Notes: a model not told the origin generated them from the sequence alone. 23,753 nt of DNA from Candidatus Adlerbacteria bacterium RIFCSPHIGHO2_02_FULL_54_18 (GCA_001775445.1 MEWV01000013.1:1-23753), one strand, 5' to 3'. Counted from the first letter of the stretch, positions 5,075-13,907 are shown. Made by a program: numbers and translations.

Positions 5075-6268
5075 TTAGGCAATTATTTTCGTGACGACAC
5101 CTGCGCCTACCGTCTTGCCGCCTTCGCGGACAGCAAAGCGTGTCTGGTTTTCAAGCGCAACCGGTGCAACAAGTTTAACCTTAAAGGTGATAGTGTCTCC
5201 TGGCATAACCATCTCGGTCCCTTGTGGGAGCGTCACCTCCCCGGTGACATCGGTCGTGCGGATGTAGAACTGCGGCTTGTATCCGGAAAAGAACGGCGTA
5301 TGGCGGCCGCCCTCATCTTTGGTAAGCACATATACCTCGCCCTCAAACTCGGTGTGCGGGGTAACGGAGCCGGGCTTTGCAAGCACCTGACCGCGATGGA
5401 TGTCGTCTTTGGCGGTGCCGCGCAGGAGGATGCCGGCATTGTCGCCTGCCTGTCCCTGATCGAGCTGCTTGTTAAACATTTCGATACCGGTGACGGTCGT
5501 TTTGGCAGTGGGCTGGAGACCGACAATTTCGATTTCCTCGCCGACTTTTACTATGCCGCGCTCAATGCGGCCGGTTACCACCGTGCCACGACCTTCGATA
5601 GAAAAGATGTCTTCAACAGGCATAAGGAAGGGCTTATCAAGCTCGCGTATGGGCTCGGGGATATAGGTGTCGAGTGTGTTGGCAAGTTCAAGCACTTTTT
5701 GCGCCCACTCATCATTGAGGTCCTTTGCCTCGAGCGCTTTAAGTCCGGAACCGCGGATAACCGGAGAGTCGGTGTAGCCCTGCTTTTTGAGCAGGTCCTT
5801 TACCTCCTCTTCGACTAGGTCAATGAGGTCTTTGTCATCAACCATATCTACCTTGTTGAGAAAAACGATGATTTTGGGTACGCCCACCTGACGAGCAAGG
5901 AGAATGTGCTCACGGGTCTGGGGCATAGCGCCATCGGTTGCGGCAACCACGAGGATTGCGCCGTCCATTTGCGCTGCGCCGGTGATCATGTTTTTGATGT
6001 AGTCAGCGTGGCCCGGAGCGTCTATGTGCGCATAGTGGCGGTTAGGCGTCTCGTACTCGGAGTGGTGGAGCGCGATAGTAATGCCGCGCGCCTTTTCCTC
6101 CGGAGCATTGTCGATGCCGTCGACTCCCTCGACGCGCGCACTGTAGCCCTTGTCCTTGGCCATATTGAGCACGTGGAGAATAGACGCAGTGAGCGTCGTC
6201 TTGCCGTGGTCGACGTGGCCGATAGTGCCGACGTTTACGTGCGGCTTAACCCTTTCGAAAGTTGCCAT
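5075..6268 (-). CDS. tuf: Elongation factor Tu
   Basis: EF-Tu is the GTPase that delivers aminoacyl-tRNA to the ribosome. The 397-residue length is typical. The G motifs are visible: P-loop GHVDHGKT (residues 17-24), switch I RGITIA, DAPGH (83-87), NKVD (138-141) and the SGLKAL region (174-179). Domains 2 and 3 follow (EDIFSIEGRGTVVTGRIERG; PFFSGYKPQFYIRTTDVTG). Two motif positions differ from the common form: the Cys of DCPGH is Ala, and NKCD is NKVD; both are tolerated in other GTPases. It has its own promoter (6360-6388), consistent with separation from fusA by the two PKD genes, and is followed by rpsJ. Confidence 0.99.
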   Translation of the reverse strand: MATFERVKPHVNVGTIGHVDHGKTTLTASILHVLNMAKDKGYSARVEGVDGIDNAPEEKARGITIALHHSEYETPNRHYAHIDAPGHADYIKNMITGAAQMDGAILVVAATDGAMPQTREHILLARQVGVPKIIVFLNKVDMVDDKDLIDLVEEEVKDLLKKQGYTDSPVIRGSGLKALEAKDLNDEWAQKVLELANTLDTYIPEPIRELDKPFLMPVEDIFSIEGRGTVVTGRIERGIVKVGEEIEIVGLQPTAKTTVTGIEMFNKQLDQGQAGDNAGILLRGTAKDDIHRGQVLAKPGSVTPHTEFEGEVYVLTKDEGGRHTPFFSGYKPQFYIRTTDVTGEVTLPQGTEMVMPGDTITFKVKLVAPVALENQTRFAVREGGKTVGAGVVTKIIA

Positions 6269-6359
6269 AAATAATATATTTTCTACTAATAACTAATACT
6301 AAGCCCCCTGACGCTGCTTCGGGCTCGCACGCCAAAGCACGCCCAGTGCATTGCGCCCT

Positions 6360-6388
6360 ATAGTAGCAGAGCCAAAAAAATAATGCAA
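6360..6388 (-). promoter_or_regulatory. Predicted tuf promoter
   Basis: On the minus strand, TTGCAT (6388-6383) and TACTAT (6365-6360) are separated by 17 bases. The start of transcription would be near 6353, giving a leader of about 85 bases with GC-rich self-complementary segments. The -35 hexamer is the same TTGCAT used at rplC. The promoter lies immediately after the end of the upstream PKD gene, so tuf need not rely on the fusA promoter. Confidence 0.65.
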
Positions 6389-6399
6389 CTCCGCGTGTA

Positions 6400-9255
6400 T
6401 TAGTAGATGCCTGCGTTGTAGAAGAGGTCTCCCAGAGCGTCAGTGAGTATGCTAAGCGGAGCGTCTATCATACCGACCGCCACCACGGCGAGGTGTGAGT
6501 TGAAGGCGCTGCTGTAGGCACCCAAGTAATCGAATGAGGCGCTTGCAACCGGCGCCGCAAGTACAGTGACAAGCTCGCTTCCCGCAAATACGCCTGCTCC
6601 GGAGGACTGGTCGAATATCTGCATTTTGTAGATACCCTTCTGCGTGTAGGTGTGCGTAATTGTCTGGATGGATTGCGCACAACCGCCCGCTCCCCAACTG
6701 GAGTGTTTTGCCGTGTCTCCCGCAGCCCAGTTTTCGTCGCCGAAGTAGAGTGTGTACGCTCCCGCAGAGCAGGACGCAGTGCGGTTGAGGAGGTAGGAGA
6801 AGGTGACGGGGAAGGGTGCTGTGCCTTCATTCACGTCGGCGACGACAATGTCCTCTGCTGTCGTGCCTGGCAGGACGACTTCGGGAGGAGGGGGTGCGGC
6901 GGCGACGGATATCTTTGCCGAGCCGAGTTGGACTATGCCCGGGTTGTTGAGTTGGGCGAGGTAGATGCCCGTCTTGGTGTATGTGTGCGTCATGGTCTGC
7001 ACGATGGGAGCGCACACACCGGCATTCCATGACATTTTTTGTTGGACATCGCCTGCGGCCCAGTCCTCGTCGCCGAAGGAGAGGGAGTAGTAGCCGGCGG
7101 AGCAGGAGGAGGCAACGTTGAGCCGATAGGTGAAGGCGACGGGGAGTGGTGCAGTGCCTGCCGTGATGTTTGCGATTAGGGGAACAGGAAGATTTACGGC
7201 ACAAGCGGCATAGGGGTACGAGCCAGAGAGAGCGCCGTCGGCGCAGGTGCGCGTCTGCGAAGTGCACTGCTCGCCGTATGCGACATTCGCGGATTGGTAT
7301 GCCGTGACGGCGCTACCGTGCGCCACACTCTGCCCGTTCCATGAACATGATGGGTGTACAGTCGGAGACGCAACCGTTATCTTTGCCGAGCCGAGCTGGG
7401 CTATGCCAGGGTTGTTGAGTTGGGCTAGGTAGATGCCCGGCGTGGTGTAGGTGTGGGTGATGGTGCCAGTTATCGGAGCGCATGCGCCGGCATTCCATGA
7501 CACTTTTTGTTGGACATCGCCCGCGGCCCAGTCCTCGTCGCCGAAGGAGAGGGAGTAGTAGCCGGCGGAGCAGGAGGAGTCCTTGTTGAGAGTGTAGCTG
7601 AAAGCAACCGTGAACGGGGCAGTGCCCTCCGCGGTGCTTGCTTTAAGTAGCGGCGTACTAGAGACCTTGGGGGCGACATACACAATGGCGGAGCTGATCG
7701 CTTCGCCCGTCGAGCCATTGTTGAGTGCCGCTTTGTACGCGCCGGGGATAGTGTACGTGTGACTTATTGTCCCGGTCACCGGGCCGCAGATACCCGCGGC
7801 CCAGATCAGATTCTTAAATACGTCACCCGCCGCCCAGTCCTCGTCGCCGAAGGAGAAACGGTACGAACCGGCGTCGCAGAAATAATTCCTGTTGAGGTTG
7901 TACGTGAATACGACCGGAAACGGCGAGGTACCTTCCGTACTGCTCGTCAAAAGCGGAGGAGGAAGCGGCGCGTCGACAGTGCATGACGAATAGAAATATG
8001 AGCCGGTAAGTACGTCGCTCGAACACGTACGCGTTTGCGAAACACACTGGCCGCCAAAGGGAGCGCGGGGCCTCTGGTAGGCGACGACCGATGCGCCGGG
8101 CGCGACGGACTGCCCATTCCAATAGCACGGTCCTATGGAGGAAAAAATGTCCTGGAGCGCCGGGATTACCGCTTTTGGTGTTCCGTCTTTCCGCTCAAGC
8201 ACGAGCTCCCCGTCCGGACAATTGACAGAGGAGTCCGCCGGAATCCACGGGTAGGTCCACAGGTTGATGCCGATGCCGCGCGAGAGCGCGTGGCGCACGG
8301 TCGTGGAGATAGCGCGCGACTGGGTCGCTTCGCTAAACCGAGTGGGGTCCGAGGCGGTTCCGGAGCAGGAGCGCGCGCCAAGTTCGCCGATGATGAGCGG
8401 CACGCCGGGATGCGCCTGCCTAAACCGGTCGGCGCGCAGATCTATCTCCGCAACAATCTCACTGTCGGTAAGATCGTCGAAGTCGTATGCGACCGTGCTG
8501 AAGAAATCAAACGTATTCGGCATAGCCGGAGACACGCCAAACCCCGTGCCGCTTGTAAGGATGGCGTTGTCGTGATAGCCGAAATTATATTTTTCGCGCA
8601 GAGACGGAGGCAGTCTGTTAGGAACGCTCCCGAGCGTGTTCCGCATAATTGCCGCGACTTCCACCCCGTCGCTCGTAACCGTCAGGCCGCACGGCGTACT
8701 CGCTTCGGTAAAGACCACCGGATATATGATGTCGTTGTACGGCTGCATTTCGGTCAGGAACTTTTCCACGTATGCGTCAAACGCCGCGAATTTTTGCGGG
8801 TCGGTGGTCAGCTCGCAGTTTTTGTCCTTCTCGTCCGAGACGCCGTCGTTGTTGTAATCGGGTCCCCAGCCGGCGCCGAAGTAGTTGAGCCCGATGAGCG
8901 CGCGCATATCGTTTTGGCGCAGGAGTTCGAGGATGTTCTTTGCCGAAGCGAAAGCCCCGGCGGTGTATACCCTGGGCTCCGTGAGAGGCCTCTTGTCGAA
9001 CGTCGCCCACGGCGTCACGAACCAAAACGTATTAAAACCCTTCGCCTTCAGCTCGGGGATATGCTCCACGAGATAGTCGTACAGGCCGGCATTCTGATCT
9101 CCCAGCGCCGAATGTTGGAGGTAGATAGTGGCACTGCGGATGGTCCCCGCGTTGGGTGCCGCAGCCGAAGCGGAAAGTGGCATTATAAACAGTGCCAAAA
9201 AAAACAGAAATATCATCCATGACCCCGCGTGATGTACGTCCTGTAAGGTGCGCAT
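6400..9255 (-). CDS. Secreted glycoside-hydrolase-like protein with four PKD-like domains
   Basis: The 951-residue product has an N-terminal signal or anchor (residues about 13-32, IFLFFLALFIMPLSASAAA). A TIM-barrel domain (about 38-372) resembles clan GH-A (GH5-like cellulase fold): a strand ending FTE places Glu184 as acid/base candidate and IIGELGA places Glu291 as nucleophile candidate, 107 residues apart, with NLWTYPW near the last strand. A DxNxDGxxD loop (133-144) looks calcium-binding. Two Cys-rich WNGQSV modules (about 377-428 and 636-686) and four PKD-like repeats (about 429-529, 533-629, 690-786, 803-901), each with FGDE(D/N)WAAGD and a HTYT strand, follow. A C-terminal tail (902-951) is shared with the neighbouring protein (34 of 50 residues). 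It starts 21 bases after that gene, so the two are probably co-transcribed. The substrate is unknown; surface polysaccharide binding or cleavage is inferred. Confidence 0.85.
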   Translation of the reverse strand: MRTLQDVHHAGSWMIFLFFLALFIMPLSASAAAPNAGTIRSATIYLQHSALGDQNAGLYDYLVEHIPELKAKGFNTFWFVTPWATFDKRPLTEPRVYTAGAFASAKNILELLRQNDMRALIGLNYFGAGWGPDYNNDGVSDEKDKNCELTTDPQKFAAFDAYVEKFLTEMQPYNDIIYPVVFTEASTPCGLTVTSDGVEVAAIMRNTLGSVPNRLPPSLREKYNFGYHDNAILTSGTGFGVSPAMPNTFDFFSTVAYDFDDLTDSEIVAEIDLRADRFRQAHPGVPLIIGELGARSCSGTASDPTRFSEATQSRAISTTVRHALSRGIGINLWTYPWIPADSSVNCPDGELVLERKDGTPKAVIPALQDIFSSIGPCYWNGQSVAPGASVVAYQRPRAPFGGQCVSQTRTCSSDVLTGSYFYSSCTVDAPLPPPLLTSSTEGTSPFPVVFTYNLNRNYFCDAGSYRFSFGDEDWAAGDVFKNLIWAAGICGPVTGTISHTYTIPGAYKAALNNGSTGEAISSAIVYVAPKVSSTPLLKASTAEGTAPFTVAFSYTLNKDSSCSAGYYSLSFGDEDWAAGDVQQKVSWNAGACAPITGTITHTYTTPGIYLAQLNNPGIAQLGSAKITVASPTVHPSCSWNGQSVAHGSAVTAYQSANVAYGEQCTSQTRTCADGALSGSYPYAACAVNLPVPLIANITAGTAPLPVAFTYRLNVASSCSAGYYSLSFGDEDWAAGDVQQKMSWNAGVCAPIVQTMTHTYTKTGIYLAQLNNPGIVQLGSAKISVAAAPPPPEVVLPGTTAEDIVVADVNEGTAPFPVTFSYLLNRTASCSAGAYTLYFGDENWAAGDTAKHSSWGAGGCAQSIQTITHTYTQKGIYKMQIFDQSSGAGVFAGSELVTVLAAPVASASFDYLGAYSSAFNSHLAVVAVGMIDAPLSILTDALGDLFYNAGIY

Positions 9256-9276
9256 AGGGAAAAATCGTCTATAAAA

Positions 9277-11157
9277 CTAGTAAATGCCTGCGGCAAAGAA
9301 CAAGTCGCTCAAAACATCGGTCACTATATCGAGCGGGGTCATTATAATCACTGTGGCCACTGCCGCAAGGTGTGAGTTGAAGGCACTGCTGTAGGCACTT
9401 ACATAGTCGAACTGTGCGCTCGCACTCGGTGCCGAGAGTACGGTTATGGTTTCACTCCCGGCAAATACACCCGCGCCGGAAGAGGTGTCGAATATCTGCA
9501 TCTTGTAGATACCCTTCTGCGTGTAGGTGTGCGTGAGCGTCTGGATGGACTTCGCACAGGAGTTCGCTCCCCAGGTGGCGCGCGTGGCTGTGTCTCCTGC
9601 ACCCCAGTTCTCATCGCCGAAGTAGATGTTGTACGCACCTTCTGCGCAGGACGCGGTGCGGTTGAGGAGGAAGGAGAAGGTGACGGGGAACGGGGCTGTT
9701 CCGCTGTTTGCGTCGGCGACGACGATGTCGTCTGCCGTTGTGCCGGGGAGTGTAACTGTTGCTGTCACGGCGACGCCGGTGGCGACAGTTATCTTTGCTG
9801 AACCGAGGAGCGCGATGCCGGGGTTGTTGAGTTGGGCAAGATATATGCCTGGCGTGGTGTAGGTGTGGGTGATGGTCTGTGTGATTGGGGCGCACGCGCC
9901 GGCATTCCACGACACTTTTTGTTGGACATCGCCTGCGGCCCAGTTCTCGTCGCCGAAGGAGAGGAAATAGTAGCCGGCGGAACATGAGGAGGCAACGTTG
10001 AGCCGATAGGTGAAGGCGACGGGGAGTGGAACTGTTCCTCCGGTGATATTTGCTGAAAAATCCGTAACCGCGCCCGGCATTACAGTGATTGTCACGCTCC
10101 TCGATACGGCGGGACCATCGTTGCCAAACAAATCGTTATTAATACACTGAAGCGTATATGTCATGGTGCGCGTGGGGGCGAGCATCCGCGATCCCACCCA
10201 AATAAGGTCTTTTATTTCCGTCCCGTCCGATGCTTTGAGAATGCATTTCTTCGCGTTCGCGACATTCCAGACGAGGGTCGAGCTCTCACCTTCTTTAATG
10301 CTCGTCGGATGGAGTGAGAACGTCTTGAAGACCGGCGTTGGAATCTCGACTGTCGCTAATACATTAATGGTCGCTATGCCTAAAATGCGCCGCTGCGACA
10401 GATCGGCCGTGCAGATAGTGCCTGCTTCATTGCATGATGAAGGGTCAGATCCGAGCAGCTTCGTCTCAAATGTGCCCGGTGTAGTGTAGGTGTGAGAATA
10501 CCGCCAGAGTGAGGAGCTGGAACAGTGGTCGGAGGAGCATGAGGCACTCGTTCCGTCACCGAAATCGATAGAAAGCATGTTCGAGATGTCGCCCGTAACG
10601 CTGAACTCGACGGTAAGCGGCGATGGCCCAAACGCCGGAGCTGAAATGAACGAGTACACTACCTCACCCCTTGTTTTTTGCATATAGTCCTGCACGCTCC
10701 AGCCGTCGGGACCCGTATTCCAATTTACCCGCCACCAGATATAGCCGTTAGCACTCGTCGGGCCGCCGGTGATGACACCAATATTGCCGCGCGGCTGGAT
10801 ACCAATCGCCGTGCCGGAAGTAGAAGGCGCCGCACGGACAGTGAGGTTATTGGTCACTACTACGCGGTTGCCTTCCTCAAAGAGTGGTACAAGTGAATTT
10901 ACAGGTTGCTGCTCTGCCGTAATGACAACTCCCCCGCTCGTCTGGCCGCCAAGAACTATGTTGACGTTGTCAATAATCGTTTGGTCGGCCCCAAAGGAGA
11001 CCAGCAGGCCGATGATGGCCTCAACCTGGCTCCCCGTGAGCGATGACGCCTGTGCAGGAGCGGGTATTGAAAAGAGTGCCGCCGCGAGTAAAAGTGCGGC
11101 TATAAAAATCTTCGCCTGAACCTGCAACGAGTGGAAAGCGGTGGCGGGGGCAGTCAT
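9277..11157 (-). CDS. Secreted SH3-like and PKD-repeat surface protein
   Basis: The 626-residue product has a signal peptide (residues about 13-38, IFIAALLLAAALFSIPAPAQA) and then a short helical segment (39-71, LTGSQVEAIIGLLVSFGADQ). A bacterial SH3-like domain follows (about 98-160: NLTVRAAPSTSGTAIG, WWRVNWNTGPDGWSVQDYM), then a first PKD domain (166-267, IDFGDGTSAS, YSHTYTTPGTF), an Ig-like domain (274-360) and two PKD-like repeats (366-459, 476-575) nearly identical to those of the downstream gene. The last 50 residues match the neighbour's tail and end AAGIY. SH3b domains often bind peptidoglycan, so a wall-attached adhesin or enzyme partner is plausible. It follows fusA but a terminator lies between them, so it probably has its own promoter in the AT-rich 11158-11200. 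The function is inferred from domains only. Confidence 0.85.
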   Translation of the reverse strand: MTAPATAFHSLQVQAKIFIAALLLAAALFSIPAPAQASSLTGSQVEAIIGLLVSFGADQTIIDNVNIVLGGQTSGGVVITAEQQPVNSLVPLFEEGNRVVVTNNLTVRAAPSTSGTAIGIQPRGNIGVITGGPTSANGYIWWRVNWNTGPDGWSVQDYMQKTRGEVVYSFISAPAFGPSPLTVEFSVTGDISNMLSIDFGDGTSASCSSDHCSSSSLWRYSHTYTTPGTFETKLLGSDPSSCNEAGTICTADLSQRRILGIATINVLATVEIPTPVFKTFSLHPTSIKEGESSTLVWNVANAKKCILKASDGTEIKDLIWVGSRMLAPTRTMTYTLQCINNDLFGNDGPAVSRSVTITVMPGAVTDFSANITGGTVPLPVAFTYRLNVASSCSAGYYFLSFGDENWAAGDVQQKVSWNAGACAPITQTITHTYTTPGIYLAQLNNPGIALLGSAKITVATGVAVTATVTLPGTTADDIVVADANSGTAPFPVTFSFLLNRTASCAEGAYNIYFGDENWGAGDTATRATWGANSCAKSIQTLTHTYTQKGIYKMQIFDTSSGAGVFAGSETITVLSAPSASAQFDYVSAYSSAFNSHLAAVATVIIMTPLDIVTDVLSDLFFAAGIY

Positions 11158-11198
11158 ATTATTTTGTTTTATATAAGAGGTTTTTATTTATAAAGACG

Positions 11199-11230
11199 AA
11201 AAAGGGGCACCCCGCTTTGCGGGGTACCCT
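11199..11230 (-). terminator. Rho-independent terminator after fusA
   Basis: ACCCCGC (11209-11215) and GCGGGGT (11219-11225) form a 7-bp stem with a 3-base loop, extended past one mismatch by three more GC pairs. On the minus strand a run of five T follows. It separates fusA from the PKD genes. Confidence 0.8.
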
Positions 11231-11285
11231 GTGAGGGCAACTATACATCCTCTCGTGTGCTGCGCTAGTAGCGCAGTGGGGATAA

Positions 11286-13433
11286 CTATTTTCTCCCCGC
11301 GATAATGGTGGCTGCAACGTTGGGCGGGACAACCTCGTAGTGGTCGAACTCCATGGAAAAAGAGGCACGACCTTCGGTCATTGAGCGCAAGGCAGTGGTG
11401 TATCCGAACATCTCCGAAAGAGGAACTTTTGCCTTAATGGCGCGTGCGAGCCCGCGCTCCTCCGTCCCCTCAATGTGCCCGCGCTTGGAGTTGAGCGAGC
11501 CGGTGATGTCGCCCATAAACTTCTCCGGGACCACGACCTCGACCCTCATAATGGGCTCGAGTAGGACCGGCTTTGCCTGGCGCACTGCCTCCTGAAAGCC
11601 CATAGAAGCGGCTATTTTAAAGGCGATCTCGCTTGAGTCCACGTCGTGGTAGGAGCCGTCATAGAGTTCGCAGGATATGTCTACCATCTTGAAGCCCGCC
11701 ACAAACCCGCGCTCCATCGCCTCGCGCACGCCTTTCTCCACCGGAGCGATAAACTCAGCTGGCACCACCCCCCCTTTAATGCTGTTAATAAACTCAAAAT
11801 GCTCCTCGCGGGTCACGTTTTTTGCAATCTTTTTGTCCGGATTAATGGGCTCAAGGGGCTTTAGGCGCAGGCGTACATGGCCGTACTGGCCGCGGCCACC
11901 TGTCTGCTTTATATACTTACCCTCGGCCTCGGCCTGCTGGGTTATCGTCTCGCGGTAGGCAACCTGCGGTTTGCCCACGTTTGCTTCGACGCCAAACTCG
12001 CGCTTCATCCGGTCTACCAAAATTTCCAGATGTAGCTCGCCCATGCCGGAGATAAGCGTCTCCATCGTCTCGGTGTCGGTCGAAACCTTAAAGGTGGGGT
12101 CTTCGTCGGCGAGCTTCTTCATCGCCATACCCATCTTTTCCTGATCGGCTTTTGTTTTCGGCTCGATGCGCAGCGAGATAACCGGCTCGGGAAACTTAAT
12201 CTGTTCGAGGATTATGGGGTGCTGCTCGTCACAGAGCGTGTGCGAGGTTTTGGTGTCCTTGAGCCCCACCGCGGCGGCTATCTCGCCGGCAAATACTTTT
12301 TTAACCTCTTCGCGCTGGTCGGCCTGCAAGCGCACAATGCGGCCGAGGCGCTCCTTGCTGCCAGTGGTCGAGTTGTAGAGGTAGGAGCCGGCCTCTATGG
12401 TGCCGGAGTATACGCGAAAGAAGGTCAGCTGTCCGACAAACGGGTCGGACTGCAGTTTGAACGCAAGCGCGGTAAACGGCTCTTCGTCGGAGGCGTGGCG
12501 CTCTATCTCCTTGCCCGTCTTCGGGTCGATACCCTTTATCGGCGGCATATCAAGAGGCGAGGGCAGGTAGTCGACAACGGCATCGAGCACCAGCTGCACG
12601 CCCTTGTTCTTGAGTGCCGAGCCGGTATAGACGGGGAAAATTTGGTTGGCGATAATCGCTTTGCGCAGCAGCGCCTTAAGATCCGGCATAGACGGCTCCT
12701 TTCCGTCGAGATAAGAGGTCATCATGTCGTCATCGTGCTCGACTATTTTTTCGATGAGTTCGGCACGATACTTAGCTGCCTCTTCTTTTAGGCCTTCGGG
12801 GACCTCTCCCTCGACGACCGTCTCCCCCATCGCGCCCTCAAAGCGATACGCTTTCATCGACAAGAGGTCCACCACTCCCTCAAAGTTTTCTTCGGCGCCG
12901 ATGGGGAGCTGCATGCGCACGGCCTTTTTGGTGAGTCGGTCGAGTATAGAGGCGTAGGACTTTTCAAACGACGCACCCATCCTGTCCATTTTGTTTATAA
13001 AACATATGCGCGGCACATTGGCCTCGTCGGCATAGCGCCAGTTTGTCTCCGACTGCGGTTCTACCCCCGCAACGCCGTCAAACACCACAACCGCGCCATC
13101 AAGTACGCGCATCGAGCGCTTGACCTCTACCGTAAAGTCGATATGTCCGGGCGTGTCGATAATGTTGAAACGATATTTTTTTGCCAGATCTTTTTTATCT
13201 GGCTCGTTGGTACGCGTCCAAAAGCAAGTAATAGCAGCAGCGGTGATGGTGATGCCGCGCTCGCGCTCCTGCTCCATCCAGTCGGTGGTTGTCTCACCTT
13301 CGTGCACCTCGCCGATTTTGTGCTGCGAGCCAGTGTAATACAAAACACGCTCAGACGTGGTGGTCTTGCCCGCATCAATGTGCGCAATGATGCCGAAATT
13401 CCTAAGTTTTTCGAGTGGATAGTCGCGGTTCAT
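11286..13433 (-). CDS. fusA: Elongation factor G
   Basis: EF-G is the GTPase that drives ribosomal translocation and, with ribosome recycling factor, subunit splitting. The 715-residue product is slightly longer than the usual 690-700. The G motifs are complete: AHIDAGKT (17-24), switch I region ERGITI, DTPGH (93-97), NKMD (147-150). Domain II (LAFKLQSDPFVGQLTFFRVYSG), domain IV with the TGGRGQYGHV loop, and domain V (EPIMRVEVVVPEKFMGDITG) are all recognisable. The start at 13433 gives the standard N-terminus RDYPLEKLRNFGIIAHID. It has terminators on both sides, so it appears to be a monocistronic unit despite lying in the str operon. No Shine-Dalgarno is evident before the ATG. Confidence 0.99.
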   Translation of the reverse strand: MNRDYPLEKLRNFGIIAHIDAGKTTTSERVLYYTGSQHKIGEVHEGETTTDWMEQERERGITITAAAITCFWTRTNEPDKKDLAKKYRFNIIDTPGHIDFTVEVKRSMRVLDGAVVVFDGVAGVEPQSETNWRYADEANVPRICFINKMDRMGASFEKSYASILDRLTKKAVRMQLPIGAEENFEGVVDLLSMKAYRFEGAMGETVVEGEVPEGLKEEAAKYRAELIEKIVEHDDDMMTSYLDGKEPSMPDLKALLRKAIIANQIFPVYTGSALKNKGVQLVLDAVVDYLPSPLDMPPIKGIDPKTGKEIERHASDEEPFTALAFKLQSDPFVGQLTFFRVYSGTIEAGSYLYNSTTGSKERLGRIVRLQADQREEVKKVFAGEIAAAVGLKDTKTSHTLCDEQHPIILEQIKFPEPVISLRIEPKTKADQEKMGMAMKKLADEDPTFKVSTDTETMETLISGMGELHLEILVDRMKREFGVEANVGKPQVAYRETITQQAEAEGKYIKQTGGRGQYGHVRLRLKPLEPINPDKKIAKNVTREEHFEFINSIKGGVVPAEFIAPVEKGVREAMERGFVAGFKMVDISCELYDGSYHDVDSSEIAFKIAASMGFQEAVRQAKPVLLEPIMRVEVVVPEKFMGDITGSLNSKRGHIEGTEERGLARAIKAKVPLSEMFGYTTALRSMTEGRASFSMEFDHYEVVPPNVAATIIAGRK

Positions 13434-13474
13434 GTAGTTTTAACAAAAGAAAATGCGCCAGAGGCGTTATAGAT

Positions 13475-13480
13475 ACTATA
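13475..13480 (-). promoter_or_regulatory. Candidate -10 box of the fusA promoter
   Basis: TATAGT on the minus strand (13480-13475) lies just after the terminator at 13494-13520. The -35 position falls in a T-rich tract with no good match, so support rests on the -10 and on the need for a promoter after the terminator. The leader would be about 35 bases. Confidence 0.4.
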
Positions 13481-13493
13481 TAAGAAAAGGGGT

Positions 13494-13520
13494 AAAAAGA
13501 AAAGCCCCACCTAAGTGGGG
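13494..13520 (-). terminator. Rho-independent terminator upstream of fusA
   Basis: CCCCAC and GTGGGG (13505-13510, 13515-13520) form a 6-bp stem around a 4-base loop. On the minus strand it is followed by CTTTTCTTTTT. It would stop transcripts coming from rpsL-rpsG before fusA. Confidence 0.75.
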
Positions 13521-13586
13521 TCAGCAGGCACGCAAGAGCATAATGCAACGCTCGATCTTTGACCGTTGGTAGGTCCAAAGGTTTTG

Positions 13587-13615
13587 TTGCAATGTCATGA
13601 TTGGTAAGCTAAAGT
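13587..13615 (+). promoter_or_regulatory. Predicted promoter of the 86-aa plus-strand gene
   Basis: TTGCAA (13587-13592) and TAAAGT (13610-13615) are separated by 17 bases. The start of transcription would be near 13622, leaving a leader of about 23 bases that includes the Shine-Dalgarno. Confidence 0.6.
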
Positions 13616-13644
13616 GCCTCTAGAAAGAAATTGGGAGGAATATC

Positions 13645-13905
13645 ATGGAGCCCCACGAGGTACTGAAAAAGATGTTGGAGTGGGTGGAGGCCGAGATCGC
13701 AAAAGCCAAACTTCCCTATCAGGACGCGTTTCAGCTCACTAGTTTGAGCTTCTGCGCCCACAAGGTCGCCGGGTTTGCCGAGGCCGAACAAGCCCTGGCG
13801 CTTTTGCACGCGGTTGCAAAGACCGAATCACAGGTAGGGACTTATGATGTCGTCCCTCCCTATGCGGCAATCTTTCTTATCAACCGCGCACTCGCGACAA
13901 ACTAA
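13645..13905 (+). CDS. Small helical protein, unknown function, antisense to the str operon
   Basis: The 86-residue product was not recognised. It is mostly helical by composition (MEPHEVLKKMLEWVEAEIAK; ALALLHAVAKTE), with one Cys and no membrane segment or signal. Support for a real gene is strong: GGGAGG (13633-13638) 6 bases before the ATG, a promoter with 17-base spacing at 13587-13615, and a terminator starting 3 bases after the stop. It lies between rpsG and fusA on the opposite strand, an unusual place that implies insertion into the str operon. A 66-residue frame on the other strand is its shadow. The function is unknown; a small cytoplasmic helical-bundle protein is all that can be said. 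Confidence 0.8.
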   Translation: MEPHEVLKKMLEWVEAEIAKAKLPYQDAFQLTSLSFCAHKVAGFAEAEQALALLHAVAKTESQVGTYDVVPPYAAIFLINRALATN

Positions 13906-13907
13906 AA

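Noticed and set aside
5222..5818. A 198-residue plus-strand frame opposite tuf
   Set aside because: It lies fully within the highly conserved EF-Tu gene and shows no start signals or motif; a shadow frame.
6800..7950. The regularly repeated PKD-coding segments as a CRISPR-like or non-coding array
   Set aside because: The units are about 300 bp, keep one continuous reading frame and encode recognisable PKD-like domains.
8035..9222. A 395-residue open frame on the plus strand opposite the glycoside-hydrolase gene
   Set aside because: Its protein is rich in Arg and Gly without motif or start signals and mirrors a gene with clear signal peptide and domains. It is a GC-rich shadow frame.
13455..13467. 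The small GCGCC/GGCGT hairpin in the fusA leader as a third REP-like element
   Set aside because: The stem is only 4-5 bp and lacks the TAGAGGCG core shared by the two palindromes at the RAYT gene.
13609..13809. A minus-strand frame opposite the 86-aa gene
   Set aside because: It has no ribosome-binding site and overlaps the promoter and Shine-Dalgarno of the plus-strand gene, which has complete expression signals.
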